Below are positions 1 to 12,836 of a stretch of 64,000 nt of DNA, one piece after another. The position numbers and the translations under genes were made by a program. Each line of letters starts with the position of its first letter. Position 1 is the stretch's first letter. Below the pieces are notes generated by a model. The model ran no database searches. It saw only the letters and a program-made list of their open reading frames with translations, and was not told the origin of the DNA. Source of the DNA: Vandiemenella viatica (Eukaryota; Arthropoda; Insecta; Orthoptera; Morabidae); NCBI GenBank assembly GCA_031002005.1, contig JARYHS010013631.1, positions 71,394,684 to 71,458,683 on the forward strand. Direction: 5' to 3'.

Positions 1-770
1 CTGTTGAAAAATAAACCAGTCCCGTAGTTATCTAAATGTGCCTCATTTTCCTTTCTGTTATCCCTATACATTTGTAAATGCTTCGACATTGTCTATACTT
101 CACATTTCAGTTCTATACAGCAATAATCTAATAAATTTAATTCTAATTAATTTCGATACTTTTAAATTTAAATACTTCCGATTTTACAGCTTTCGCCCTT
201 CAGACACACTGTTTTGATTCTCCACGTGGTACTGTACTTGTTAACCGCAGTTTTCGAAGTGTGTAAATGAACACTAACTAAAATTTTGACGCTGAAACGT
301 TTCTATTAATGTGTGTGACTGCACTACAGAAGATTTATATATGTGTAACGGATTGTTTTGTTTTTTTTCCTTTTTTACATATTTATGATTGGCAATAGGC
401 CACGAATCATGCAGCCAGAAACACGTTGATATAATTACTGTACAGCTTTTTTTGTGTTGAATACATGTTACAACTTTATTCTAACATTTAATTTGCTACA
501 ATAATAATTATTTTTTATGCTTAGAAGCATTGATAACTCTTGTCTATTTTACTCTTTAGATATAAGCTGCTAGTAAACGGAATTGTATTTGTAACATTTG
601 TCTGAAAAATAAAGTGGCAAAATTCATAATTCTTACAGGAAATATATGGTAAGAAAGTGTGTTGGTGTTAACATCCTACACAATAAATATACTGGGTTGC
701 CACCTGTTTAAAAAATACCTTGAAGAAACATCGAGACAATACAATAATGTTGGTAACGTTACGTTTGGCT
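1..770. repeat. Duplicated 3' flank of a chemoreceptor unit
   Basis: This non-coding stretch aligns by eye, in order and in the same orientation, with 55556-56225, which lies about 1 kb downstream of the intact receptor gene. Shared blocks include 'taaatgtgcctca', 'tttctattaatgtgt', 'cagaagatttatatat', 'aataaagtggc' and 'gtaagaaagtgtgttggtg'. It has no credible ORF. The inference is that another receptor copy lies, or lay, just left of the window and that the two stretches are paralogous flanks of tandem units. Confidence 0.7.
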
Positions 771-1689
771 GAGATCACTGCAGAGTCATTATGCATAGGG
801 CTACCTGATTCATCACTTGGAGCTTGGCCATGTGCGAGATACTTTATCATCAGATTGTGTTCCAGAGCCACGGCCTACAAACCACAATGAAAATGGAATG
901 AGTCAGGGAATATGGAGCATTCAATGGTGATTCGTCGGTAGGAAGGGGTAATTAACTTCGCTGCATACATTGTGTCTTTTAGGAAAATTGGACTGAATTG
1001 CAGAAAATGGGTTTCATACTCCACCTTATTCCATCAGTTGTCCATAACACACACATACACATAAAAGTAATTCACACAAGGCAGTACAGTTACAAACACT
1101 TACAAACTGGGTAATTAAACACCAGCACCCCCTTTCGCCTGGAGGTTGATATAAAAGTTATCACTTGTAACAGCAACAGCCTGCATTCGTGCATATGTAA
1201 ACCATAATACTGCTTTGTATTTAATTTGTATTTTAATTTATTGTAGCGTGAAGATAACGGTCAATTTGGTATACAGAGATATATAACAACTGCATACATA
1301 TGAAAAACAACGCGAAGGAGACAAAAAATTGTGGATAACGACGTGGCTGTATAATTAGTAAGTTCTACATTAATGTTGTATATATTTCGCAGTATAGTTG
1401 ATTTCTGTCTAGAAGGATAGGGGTAGAGAAAATTAAATTAAGAGTTTCGGAATTATCAGATGAATTCTTCTATTAGTTCGCGGCACTTTAATTTAATAGT
1501 AAATCGATAAATAAGTTGCTACCTGCTACGCAGACTGCATTATTTGTAAATGAGAAAGCGGGACAGTTGACGGGCTAGTCAGTGGAAGTGTTGGCTTGAA
1601 GTAGTCACTGTGTCACTAAGGTCTCTAACAGACATTACAACTGTGCATCCAGGTACTCGAACAGAGCTGTTAGGGTATGACTGACACCA
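771..1689. other. No gene seen
   Basis: AT-rich sequence between the duplicated flank and the receptor pseudogene. I see no ORF of interest, no recognisable repeat and no RNA gene. Confidence 0.5.
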
Positions 1690-2757
1690 GTTTCTGTGTT
1701 ACTCACATAAACCACGCTTTAAATCAGTACTTCTTTATGTTACGGTTTCTGCCCAAAGAATATAAAATCAGGGACGGATAAGCATAAAATTATTTGCAGA
1801 AGAACTATGAAGCCTTCCACGTTTTGTTTATTCGCAAGTCTGATTGCTGTTGTATCTTCTGTTCACAAAACTTTCACTGCGTTCAATTATGTTACGTCAG
1901 TTACGTTTGAGTCTACATACCTGGTGGCGGACTGGTGTTTTCTGTTGTCTGTCATCGTAAAAGGAACAGTTGAAGATATGATATCCATGAGAAAGTTGCT
2001 GTATCTGCTGAAATACACTGACAACTGCTTGCTTGGGGACAAGAATGAAAAACGCAAGGTGATGGGATGATTATTAACTTTAGTAGGTTCCTTTTGTTTT
2101 GCGATTTCAGTGTCAATATGCTCCTCGTTCTGTGAAGATATTTTGGCCAACAACAACTATGCAGACCTGCCGATTGACTTATACCGCCTACTCTTCAAGC
2201 TGCTGCTGATACTGGAGATGTCCCTGATAGCACTGCAATTACTTGAGAGGTTGCGCATTCTTCTCTCGACTCACCGCGCAAGCGCCGCCGTCAGTTCATG
2301 CTCCATTGTGCTACGCTCTATTCGACCGTCCGCCGAGATCCGCAGAACCTGAATAGTTGCACCCGCTGAGGTTGGCACACCTGACACTGCACAGGGCAGC
2401 AGACGACATGCAGCGCCACTTCGGCAGCTATGGTGACCATTGTCAACGCCGTATATGGGTTCATGATGATGCAGCCTTCTTTCATTGGAGGCGAAATGCT
2501 GACACGTTTGTTGGTGAATATAGTTTTCTGGTTAGCATTTTTTTTTCTATGAGTTGGCGCTACTTAATGTGGTCATCGGTAGCCGAAGAAGCTGAAAAGG
2601 TCTGTACTACCGCACGAGATATTGCAGCATTGTCCACTTCAACGTTATGGAAGATCTTCAATATCGACAGGAAACTGCTAGTGTCAGTAGTTGCTAGGTG
2701 GTGGAACTACTGGTTTCACGGTAGGTGGGCAGTTTTTCAGTCTGAGACAATGTAGTG
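1690..2757 (+). pseudogene. Gustatory-receptor-like pseudogene
   Basis: A decayed paralogue of the gene at 53387-54547. Conserved blocks follow in the right order: KPSTFCLF near 1810, ADWCFLLSVIVKG near 1929, RKLLYLLKY near 1989, YRLLFKLLLILEMSLIALQL near 2180, LRLAHLTLHRAADDMQRHFG near 2364, MWSSVAEEAEKVC near 2567, and the signature region FNIDRKLLVSV near 2659. Homology begins upstream of the ATG at 1807, so that ATG is internal. Breaks include an in-frame TGA at 2068-2070, a frame change near 2290-2350, and loss or scrambling between 2430 and 2560, where membrane segments 5 and 6 should lie. The C-terminus runs into unrelated residues. It cannot make a working receptor. Confidence 0.8.
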
Positions 2758-3493
2758 AGACATCGCTTCACTTCATACCTACCACTTTTATCACCTACTA
2801 GAGGAGATGCACTGCAGGTGAAAATTGCGTAGAGGTGATTATACACAGCATCATGACATTAATTACTTTTGGTTTTGATTATGTAACAGGAAGCCCCTTT
2901 GGAAGTTACTGTTTTATCACTTCACAAATTATGTTTTTAAATATTTCTAGATGCTTAAAGAAACTAGCGTGTGGCAAAATAAAAAAATCGATTATATGAG
3001 CACGCAAATTTAATTGACAATTAGTGCATATATTATAAAACAGTGGAATGCTTGTTTTCACCCTGTTGTTTCTGTATTACACACTGAATTTTCGATTTTA
3101 GCGTCGTATACGTACATTATACGTTTTAGTCTCTATCATTTGATAGCCATTTCTGCTGTTGACGGAGAATATTATCTTTACTTTTATTGTAACTTATTTT
3201 ACCCTTTTGGATTATGGAATTGCCGTGTATCTTATTTTTTTGCTGCATGTTTGATAAAGGCACAAAATGAATAAGTAACCACATTGATGTAACCGTAACT
3301 GGAAGCAAAAATTAAGATTATTGATTTCTATTTTCTTAAACGAAAAAAATTTATGAAACTAGTGGTCCAATTTTCTATGGATTAAGAGTTTTGTAATTCT
3401 TTGGAATCACCACAACTGATTAATGACAGATAATGTAGAATGTCACCATTGATATAAAACAGTATAGTTTCGAAATTGGTATCTGTAACGTTA
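2758..3493. other. No gene seen
   Basis: AT-rich sequence downstream of the pseudogene. The 86-codon frame at 3014-3274 has no start ATG of note, no family resemblance and biased AT composition, so I do not call it. Confidence 0.5.
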
Positions 3494-3501
3494 GTTGTGT
3501 T

Positions 3502-3888
3502 CAGTGGCGTAGCTAGGTCAACAAGGGCCCCGGTGCAAAAAATTTATTTGGGCCCTCAGGCCAGATGGGTGACCTTCTTTTTGTTTTGTGTTGCTGGTAA
3601 GGGCCCCCTGAGCTGAGGATGGGGCGTTTGAGTTGTGCTTAGGGGCCCCCTGAGCAGTGAGAGGGCCCTTAGTGAGAGGCTTCCTGTGTCTCAGGGGTCC
3701 CCTTAGACGACTGTAGAGCTAAAAAAAAAAAGGCCGCCAGTTTGCCATGAAGGCTAGTGAGCCTCTGAACTGCGCTTAGGGGCCACCAGAGGTGCGCTTT
3801 GGGGCCCCTAGAGGTATGCTTGGGGGCCCCCTGAGTGTAGGGGCCCCGGTGCACTGCACCGCCTAGCCCCATAGTAGCTACGCCCCTG
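3502..3888. mobile_element. hAT-type MITE, GC-rich
   Basis: A 387-bp element with terminal inverted repeats: left end 'cagtggcgtagctagg', right end (reverse complement) 'caggggcgtagcta'. It is flanked by a perfect 8-bp target duplication 'gttgtgtt' at 3494-3501 and 3889-3896, the size made by hAT transposases. The inside holds repeated 'ggggccccctgag' blocks and no ORF, so it must have been mobilised in trans. Confidence 0.8.
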
Positions 3889-3896
3889 GTTGTGTT

Positions 3897-4277
3897 TGTG
3901 GCCGATATACTGTTAATTTTTTAGCGCAGCTTGTCACATTACAGTATCAAGGCTCACCTATTTTTTATTATTTAGTTAACTGTAACATTTTTAATGGTGT
4001 AAAGGTGTGTTAAAGCGATATCGTAAGTAGCAGACAGATGTTCGCTTATACTGACTTGGATCGCGAGAGAGTAGAGTCTTTGCCATACAGTGCCGCGAAA
4101 TGTTCGTGTGTGGAGCAGGAACTGTTTTCCACGAAATTGTATAGTAATAAAGTAATTTATGGAGCAATTTGTGGCCTCGTAAATGCGCAACTGTTAACTA
4201 ATGTCGGTCATCCGCGTCGTGTCGGGAAATAAAAACTGTGAGTGATAAAGTTATCATCACGTGCGAAGAACTGCATT
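3897..4277. other. No gene seen
   Basis: Short frames of 64-72 codons on both strands overlap here without family resemblance. Nothing supportable. Confidence 0.45.
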
Positions 4278-4285
4278 GTTATGAC

Positions 4286-5378
4286 TAGATTCCGGATTAT
4301 ATGCATTAGCATGTTTGCATATGCATTTGCATATTAAGCCCATTTTCACCGGTTATTGCAAATTTTACCTAAAACCTAGCTGTATGCATATTTTCGCTAT
4401 ATTTACAATATTTTTCGGTAGTGTTCGTAGTTAATAAATAAAATAATACGTTGTAGTCGGCAAAACCGGCAGCACAGCTTTTCGACGACTAGAAGAAGAA
4501 CTACGACCGACGTTTGGGAATGTAAATAAACTGATTTCATCAAGAAAGAAAGCGTTTCTTAAGGAACGTTATCGTAATAATGCCTAAAAAAAATTGCCAA
4601 ATGTGCCTTTACCTCCGGAACCAGTGGTAACTTGATGGACGACGTGGGTTTAAGCTGTACTCTTTTACAATGAACATTTCAAGGCCATTAAAGGTGTAGT
4701 AAACGACTTTGAGAGTGGATTGTTTTTCAGTACAAGGAAACATATAACAGTTCTAGTATTAAAACCACAGCTCTGATTAGCGTTCGTTTTTCCCACATAC
4801 CTGCGAGTATTAAAATGCTTGAAACTCAATGTTTGACGTTGACTGAATCTATTCAGTTAATGAATAAAATCTGCATTGCCAGAGGTATTCCTGTGTAAAC
4901 TTAAAGTGAAGTTAGAAAATATTTAGAACAATAACCCAGGTTTTGAACCTTTGTGTCAAATTGATAGTTTTCTAATGGGACGGGTGATTTTTTTCCAGAA
5001 ACAATAATTGCTAGCACAGCACCCAATATCAAATTCTACCTTGTTACATCAGTGAATGTGGAACGATTCATATCCACTTAAAAAAATATTTTTAGAAATC
5101 GAAGAAACAATCTTACTATTAAATATTTGGAACATTACACGATTGTTTACGTTTATAAAAGTAAAAAAAGTTAAATAATTGTGAATTATCGAATTTATAA
5201 ATATGTTATTTAATTACTTACTAATTGTATTCTCATTTTTAAATAAAAAATATAAAAACTACTATTTTTATATTAGATAATGTTGCATATTTTGATTTTT
5301 TTGACACTTTTCATGCATATTCTGAGTATTTTTCATGCATATATCTAGCTTTTTGTGTTGTATATAATCTGGTTTCTA
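4286..5378 (+). mobile_element. Dead hAT element with BED/dimerisation remnants
   Basis: A 1093-bp element flanked by an 8-bp duplication 'gttatgac' (4278-4285 and 5379-5386). The ends are imperfect inverted repeats, 'tagattccggattatatgca' against 'tagaaaccagattatataca'. Inside, around 5050-5150, several frames together resemble the hAT C-terminal dimerisation segment (SVNVER followed by an RRNN-type stretch and a YLEHY-like helix). Near 4490-4620 sequence resembling the DNA-binding half of CGGBP1-like hAT proteins is suspected. Stops and frameshifts occur throughout. 'tatgcat' motifs are frequent beneath both ends and may be transposase-binding sites. Confidence 0.65.
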
Positions 5379-5386
5379 GTTATGAC

Positions 5387-8300
5387 TATAATAGAGCTGT
5401 TACAAACTAATTAATATAGAAGGAACTGAAGGAAATGTGGCTAATTTGTGCGCATATTTCTCACTTGGGTAAAGAATCTGCAGTCTTCGGATATCTCTGT
5501 CCTAGAAATTACTATAGACATCAGTCGGTGGTTGGACTATTTTTTGTGTTTGCCATAATAACTGATGCGAGTAAAAACTTTTCTTAATCACTAGACTAAA
5601 GCGTCCGTGTTGTTTTTACTTATAGATGGAACTTCCGATTGCTGAGAGGCAGTAGTGATAAGACTATATAACTTTAAATGTGTGGTTATTAAATTCCAAC
5701 ATGGCTTCTTCTACAGATATGCTGCCTATCAGAGTACTATAATTTAATTCAAATTTACATAATATTCTGACAAGCTGTAGGGACGCAGCTATATGTAACA
5801 AGATTTGCAATGATATATTGTTCGATAAGTTGACATAAATAATGCACTGTCAAGAATTAATGCTTCAATTATTACCTGTATTGTTTACTGTGTAGTTTCT
5901 GAAAATAGTTAGTATCAAGGCTGTAGAAATTTATATATATATATTTTTGTAAGTTTTGCAGTTATGGGAACAGTGATGAAAATAAAACCATGTTTTATAG
6001 GTCAGCAGCTATTTTTCTGAAACGCTTCACATTGATTTAAATGAATTCCGCTCTCTGATTGCATCTTGTTTGCCTCTCCTTCAATGTCTCCAGTTTGGTC
6101 CATTGGCAACGGCATCAGATGAGAGCAAAGACGCCGATGCAAAGTTATGGATCATTGTTATTATATTTTGTGACGATATTCAAGAAAAAGTTATAAGTTC
6201 TGTGCAACTAATAGCAGCAATGGAGGGGTACGTAAAGACTGTAACTAGGTAACCTTATATTATAGCAGTTTGGACGTCGCCGAGTAAACACATTGGAAAC
6301 TGTGTAGCAATGTGTTTCGATAATGCCTCTGTAATGCTGTGACAGATGAATTACAGTTATGAAATAATCTCATCCAAATATAGTCATTGGCTGTGTGTGC
6401 CACTTTGTTAACTTACCTATTGGAAATTTACCACGTGAAATAGATGAGATACTTGTCGTTATTTTTATTATTTAGATAACAATGCCAAAAGCAAGTACGT
6501 TTTCAGACATTTCAAAAACTGTACTGTACAATAAAGAATCTAGAATAATATTGAAACACGAATGTACAAGGTCTTTAGGCGGTGTGTTGTGTGTTTTGGC
6601 GAGATTACTGGAGGAGAAGGATCAAATTTTTTTTCCCTGTCTTTTTTTTTTTTAGGTTAAAAGTGTTACTATATCATCCAAAAATATCAACAACCTGACT
6701 TCATAAACAGTACAATAAGTTGAGCACAGTAATCCAAAGAGCAGCACAAGAAGAGATTTATTGACTCCCTACTCCTAAAACAATAACTTATACTTTTCAA
6801 TGGGACTCACCTGTTCTGAAAAACAAGAGTTAGTCTACGACTCGTGAAGAAAATCTGTTATAGCTTAACTCTTCTTTCTTCAATAATGCTTATTGTATTT
6901 TCTTGCACATCAGTGTAGCATTATTTGATAAACTCAATACTTTCCTTCAAAGAGCTTCCCCACATATTCATGGTTTGTTAGAACTTTTGTTGTATTGCTA
7001 TAGCAGAAGTTTATTAAATTTGTAAAACCAAAGGTAATTAAAAGCTCTACATTGCTTGAAGTAAAACATCATCTAAATTAAAAGTAGGTGATAATTTAGT
7101 TATTAACATTCAAGTTTTGAACGTGGTAAAGATATTAAGGACAAAGATCTGTTCTATTAATCAGTTAGAAATTACTTTTCTACTGCCTGTTACAATATCA
7201 TAAACAAGTTTGCTGCAACAAATAACGTTCTAAAACACGCGTAAGTTGTCAAACTTAACAAACTTGATTGGAACAATTCTTTCTTGAAAAATTTCTGATG
7301 CCGTAAATGTAATTGACATACGAAGGTGGTATTTCTTCTGCTACAGGGTCAAGTGGGCACAGTTATAAAAAATTCGTTATACTGGTGGAATTCTCAAATG
7401 TAACAGAATTTCGGGGAAATTCTGTCCAATATTTCCATACTCTATATCAATGTAGAGTGTAATCTGTTTGTAGTGTGGTTAGGAAAAATAGAACACAATT
7501 CAGACCTTCACTTTCAAGAGCCTAGTTTTAGTCCTAATCGTATGGTCTGTTACCATTTCTGAAGACCTCTCCTCGTTGTCATGCAAACAATATTACTGTA
7601 GGCTTCTTTTTTTCCTACCTGTTGTAATGTAATATACTTTTTCCAGTAACAAATGGAACAAAATATTGTGTTTGGAAAGCTTACCAATGTTAAGATAGTG
7701 TCTGAAAATTTTTTCTCGATGGTCATGTTTTCCAACAAATAAGCAGAAGTATGTAGATAAGATTTTCATATAAATAAGCTACTTAAAATACACTTATCTA
7801 GATGTTTAAGTGATGGCCTATTAAATGTAGATGTTAATATTTTGATTGTCCAGGGTTTTTACTGAAAGACAATTTGGGAAGATGCAAGTTATGATATTAT
7901 TAAGTAATTTACATATTCATGTCAGGCATTAGAATCATCAGATTAAGGCAGATGACGATGACAGGGTAGGAAGGATCATGGAATGAAAACTCACCGGTTC
8001 ATCATGACAGCACGGGATTTATTTTCGATCTATGAATCATTAAATTATTTTTAACAAAAGTAATTTTTATCATGATTTTCGTTTGATTTGCTTAATTATT
8101 ATGTCATTAAGCTAAAAAACATATTATCCTGAAATAATTATATACCTCACATAGTAAACATCACAGCTGAGAAGATTTTATTGAGGGAATGCAACGCCAT
8201 TGCACCATCTATTCGGCAAAACGTTGTACCACAGAATGATGATGCGGGTATTTGCATATAAAGGAAGTCGGTGTTAAGTTTATAAGTGAGTATCGAATGT

Positions 8301-10449
8301 GTGACATTCGATAGATCGATATGGAATATCGTTGGAGAGTCAGTCGGGTATTGTCTACGGAAGAGTACCGACGGTGGGAGCGGAGAGCAGCCGCGTGTGT
8401 ATTAAATCGTGTGGACGGTGTACTAGTACGTAATCGGCAGAATATGATGTGAACAGTTTGGAGTACTTTTGTAGACTGTGTATATGGCACGGAATCATAT
8501 GGTGTGCTATAATCTTTGTTTGTTGAACTGCTACGGAATTGTTCCATAATGATGGTTGAATAATTAATTACTGAAGTTGTACTCACTAATTCACAAACTT
8601 ATTTATCCTCGAAACTGCATTCTTTGGTGACAAAGTCATATTTTTCTTGTGTCTGGTGGGTTGCTTTGGTTTGTGTACAATCTGAAGAATGAATCTTAGC
8701 GAACTGGGAAACTAGTTCGTGAGTGTGATTTCGCAATAGCTTTCCACATGTTCCACTGAATGTTATTCAATTAATGAATTTAATTAGTAAAGCTAACCCA
8801 GACTGGCGACCGCACTGCAATCAAATCTTTTACTGTAATTAGAAATAATAAGTGGTAGAGAAAAGCATTGAACATTGTGCTAGCAATATAGCTGCACAAC
8901 TGCAACGGCGAACATTAATTAACTACACATATTGAAATACGTTACAATGCGAAACATTAAAAAACTACAACAACAATAGACTCATCGCAGCCATATTTCT
9001 TTTCTTTAAGGCTGAAAAAATGCATGAAAAAATTTCTAATTTTTTACTTAAAAGGTTCTTCTCCTAAGAAACTACAAAATCTTGTATTTCAAGAATAAAT
9101 AAGCGACTAATCAGAAAATCTAACACTCGTGTTTGCGGTATCAGTACACTTTTGATAACTACTGAAGTATTTGAATTCAGTATGTATTTAATTTGAGGAT
9201 TCATTCCATGTTAAGGATTTAATAGGTTTCAGTATCTTTTTTATTACTGAAGATCAAAAAGCATTTAGCAGGATCGATTTTACAGATTTAAACGTTATTA
9301 TAAATGTACCGATTAGTGTGCCTCAACCATTTGATATAAATCAGTGTAACGTATGTAATAGTTAATGAACATAATGTGTTCTGTTACAACAAAAATAAGG
9401 CTGTGAAGTAAATCAGTTGTTAGTTGATTTGCGTTTTACGATGTGGATGTCGGTCAGTATGCGTATAAATTTAGAAGCATTTATCAATTTCACATGCAGT
9501 TTGTTTTTATTTGATGGTGAATTGAAGTCTTGTGTATGGCTGGCTTGAATGCTCAGTTAACTGTATTTTAGCACTGACTGGCTGTGCCTGCAACTTCGTC
9601 ACGCGTGATTTGTTGTTAATTCACAAACTGGCTGAGAAGGAAAAAATAAAACAGCAGTCCATTTTTTTTAAAAATTTCTATTCTTTCTGGTCCATATTAA
9701 TTGAAATTCTATGCATTCATTAATAACTTTTGAGCACTTCGTGTGTTCTTATCTCTCAATGAAACGCATAAATACACTTTAGATGCCTTCTCTACAAGCA
9801 GTACTTGATGGGTTGTTGTGTGGCGTGTGTATGTATATATTGATTTATTTTCATTTATATAAACCGTTTAATAAAATACCTAATAGAAGTCGATCACATC
9901 ATCAGAACATAAACGAAATTTTGTGGTATGCATTTCTATTTCGCGTAATATGGCGTATTGGTACTAGAATACTTTGGGTGTACAATTAAATTTAATTTAT
10001 GCATTGGCACTAAAAGATGATAATTATTCCTGGGACGACTCAAGGCAACAGGAGAAATACTGTCGTCTGAGGGTCAAATTTCACTCTCCAAGTAGCCTGC
10101 GTAGCTGTGCTTGGACATACAGTGGAAAATTGTATTCTGGATAGAATGAATCTCTACTTTATCAATCTGACGTCACACGTCTCCTTGTCTCTAATTGGCG
10201 GTTTGAGGTATGGTGACAGGTCTTCCGGGGTAGTGCATGCCACTCCTCGACCGATATGCACTGTACTGCAATATTGTTCTTTCTTCTTTCTGCTAGAAAC
10301 ATTAAGAAGAGGAAAATATAGTCATTCCGAGCAACATCTAACAAGCCAGGTAAGGTGAACAATGTTTTTACCAGCCATTCTTGTCTCGTTGTATCAGTCA
10401 CAGTGACTCTACGCTTTGTTAGCTAAGTTTAGAAAAGTTATCTTGTAAT
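5387..10449. other. 5 kb without recognisable genes
   Basis: AT-rich DNA. Frames of 60-125 codons (for example 8209-8586 on the minus strand and 10107-10358 on the plus strand) have low-complexity or unremarkable translations and no motif I recognise. I see no target-duplicated element. It is probably intergenic or old, unrecognisable repeat DNA. Confidence 0.45.
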
Positions 10450-11231
10450 AAGTGTATGAAAATGTTATTACTAACATCACATAACTACTTTCAGTTCCAT
10501 AACAACTACTACTCTCAACATGATGCTTTACCAATGGGTTCTCCAATCCAAGGTATTCTAGCAAATATATTTATAAACCACAAAGAAATGAAATACTCAA
10601 AAACATCATTCAGAAGAAATAATACCATTACATATTGGTTTCGATATGTTGATGATGTTATTGTCTAATTAATGATCCAAACACTAGAATTAGCCAATTA
10701 TACACAGATATCAATTCCATTCACAACAACATAAAATTTACACTAGAAATAGAGACACAAAGAAAACTCAACTTCTTAGACCTCACCATAAACAAAACAC
10801 AACATTAATTCCAAATATACAGAAAACCCACCACAACAGATACGATCATAAACCCACATAAACTCAACTTCAAACCACCCCCAAACACACAAGGAAGCAG
10901 CAATAAGACACATGCTCAACCAACTAAATAGGTCACCCCTAAACATAGAAAATTACAAATCAGAATTCAACGCAATCATACAAATACCCACCAGAAATTG
11001 ATATAAAGAGAAAATAATACACCAAATAAACAATAACATCAAAAAAAAATACTAAAGACAACACTAAACACCATTCCAACACTGCAACAAACAAATACAA
11101 GCACCAACATGAACTAAGCAACAGAAAAAAACCACCCACACAAGCAAAGAAAGAAAAACGTGATGTTATGGCCTATATCAATAAAAGTACACCCAAAAAA
11201 CAAACATTCTCAAAAACAAGGATCAACATCG
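10450..11231 (+). pseudogene. Penelope-like element reverse transcriptase fragment
   Basis: The frame at 10456-10668 carries the Penelope-type RT block: FxFxxNYYSQ, then PMGSPIQGILANIFI, then WFRYVDDVIV with the catalytic DD pair. After a TAA the homology continues in other frames: KLNFLDLTIN near 10765, QIYRKPTTTD near 10820, and HMLNQLNRSPLNIENYKSEF near 10910. Further downstream (10930-11220) only scattered Penelope-like pieces remain. Stops and frameshifts are frequent. The upstream RT motifs are missing, and the 3' end, where a GIY-YIG endonuclease is expected in this family, is lost in the assembly gap. Confidence 0.8.
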
Positions 11232-12231
11232 NNNNNNNNNNNNNNNNNNNNNNNNNNNNNNNNNNNNNNNNNNNNNNNNNNNNNNNNNNNNNNNNNNNNN
11301 NNNNNNNNNNNNNNNNNNNNNNNNNNNNNNNNNNNNNNNNNNNNNNNNNNNNNNNNNNNNNNNNNNNNNNNNNNNNNNNNNNNNNNNNNNNNNNNNNNNN
11401 NNNNNNNNNNNNNNNNNNNNNNNNNNNNNNNNNNNNNNNNNNNNNNNNNNNNNNNNNNNNNNNNNNNNNNNNNNNNNNNNNNNNNNNNNNNNNNNNNNNN
11501 NNNNNNNNNNNNNNNNNNNNNNNNNNNNNNNNNNNNNNNNNNNNNNNNNNNNNNNNNNNNNNNNNNNNNNNNNNNNNNNNNNNNNNNNNNNNNNNNNNNN
11601 NNNNNNNNNNNNNNNNNNNNNNNNNNNNNNNNNNNNNNNNNNNNNNNNNNNNNNNNNNNNNNNNNNNNNNNNNNNNNNNNNNNNNNNNNNNNNNNNNNNN
11701 NNNNNNNNNNNNNNNNNNNNNNNNNNNNNNNNNNNNNNNNNNNNNNNNNNNNNNNNNNNNNNNNNNNNNNNNNNNNNNNNNNNNNNNNNNNNNNNNNNNN
11801 NNNNNNNNNNNNNNNNNNNNNNNNNNNNNNNNNNNNNNNNNNNNNNNNNNNNNNNNNNNNNNNNNNNNNNNNNNNNNNNNNNNNNNNNNNNNNNNNNNNN
11901 NNNNNNNNNNNNNNNNNNNNNNNNNNNNNNNNNNNNNNNNNNNNNNNNNNNNNNNNNNNNNNNNNNNNNNNNNNNNNNNNNNNNNNNNNNNNNNNNNNNN
12001 NNNNNNNNNNNNNNNNNNNNNNNNNNNNNNNNNNNNNNNNNNNNNNNNNNNNNNNNNNNNNNNNNNNNNNNNNNNNNNNNNNNNNNNNNNNNNNNNNNNN
12101 NNNNNNNNNNNNNNNNNNNNNNNNNNNNNNNNNNNNNNNNNNNNNNNNNNNNNNNNNNNNNNNNNNNNNNNNNNNNNNNNNNNNNNNNNNNNNNNNNNNN
12201 NNNNNNNNNNNNNNNNNNNNNNNNNNNNNNN
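11232..12231. other. Assembly gap, exactly 1000 N
   Basis: One thousand consecutive N, a round number typical of a scaffolding placeholder, so the true distance is unknown. Any ORF reported across it is an artefact. Confidence 0.98.
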
Positions 12232-12681
12232 TCAACGATTCGCTACTCCATCGTTCCCTCAGTTCGTTAAAGGATCACAGGTAGAATGCTTGGTCTAAAT
12301 TCTCTGTCACTACTAAGTGGGTAATTGGCGAAACACAACACCATATCATCAAAATAATAATAAAAATCATGGATTCTGTATTCGTTTATGCAGACTGCTC
12401 AGTGCTCAGTCAATAAATATTATGCCATCATGGCTTTTCGACAACCTGTAGCAGTTCAACTATGCTATATTCTAACTAAGGTAAGAACGTGTAACACACC
12501 ATTGCGGACGAAAGTGTCCGAACAATCAACTGTGGTGTCTGGAACATTTATACGCCAGTTATGACTACCAAAAATACTAAAAACTGAGCTACGACTAAAA
12601 AATCCTACTCTCTTCTAATCTTCATATATGAGTGTATTGCTTGTGATGTAGACATTTTTCTATTTATGGGAGGAGTAGGTA
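12232..12681. other. No gene seen
   Basis: Sequence right of the gap shows no continuation of the Penelope reading frames, so the element ends inside the gap or the scaffold join is between unrelated loci. Confidence 0.5.
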
Positions 12682-12836
12682 TTCTACCATGGCCTTTTAA
12701 AGGAACCATACCAGCATTCACCTGAACTGATTTGGGGAAACCATGAAAAACCAAAATCTGGATGGCTGGACGGGATTTCGAACCCTCTTTCTCCCGAATG
12801 CAAAACCAGAGTCTTACCGCTCACCCACCATGCTCG
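12682..12836 (-). repeat. tRNA-derived SINE, diverged
   Basis: Minus-strand copy of the family described at 48097. Recognisable pieces are the body ('tttggggaaaccatgaaaaa') and the B-box area ('ggacgggatttcgaaccc' on the plus strand). It lacks the tail. Confidence 0.75.

Noticed and set aside
9783..9989. Small hydrophobic ORF that might be a membrane protein exon
   Set aside because: AT-rich chance frame without splice or family evidence.
11160..12298. Long open frames on both strands
   Set aside because: They consist almost wholly of N from the assembly gap.
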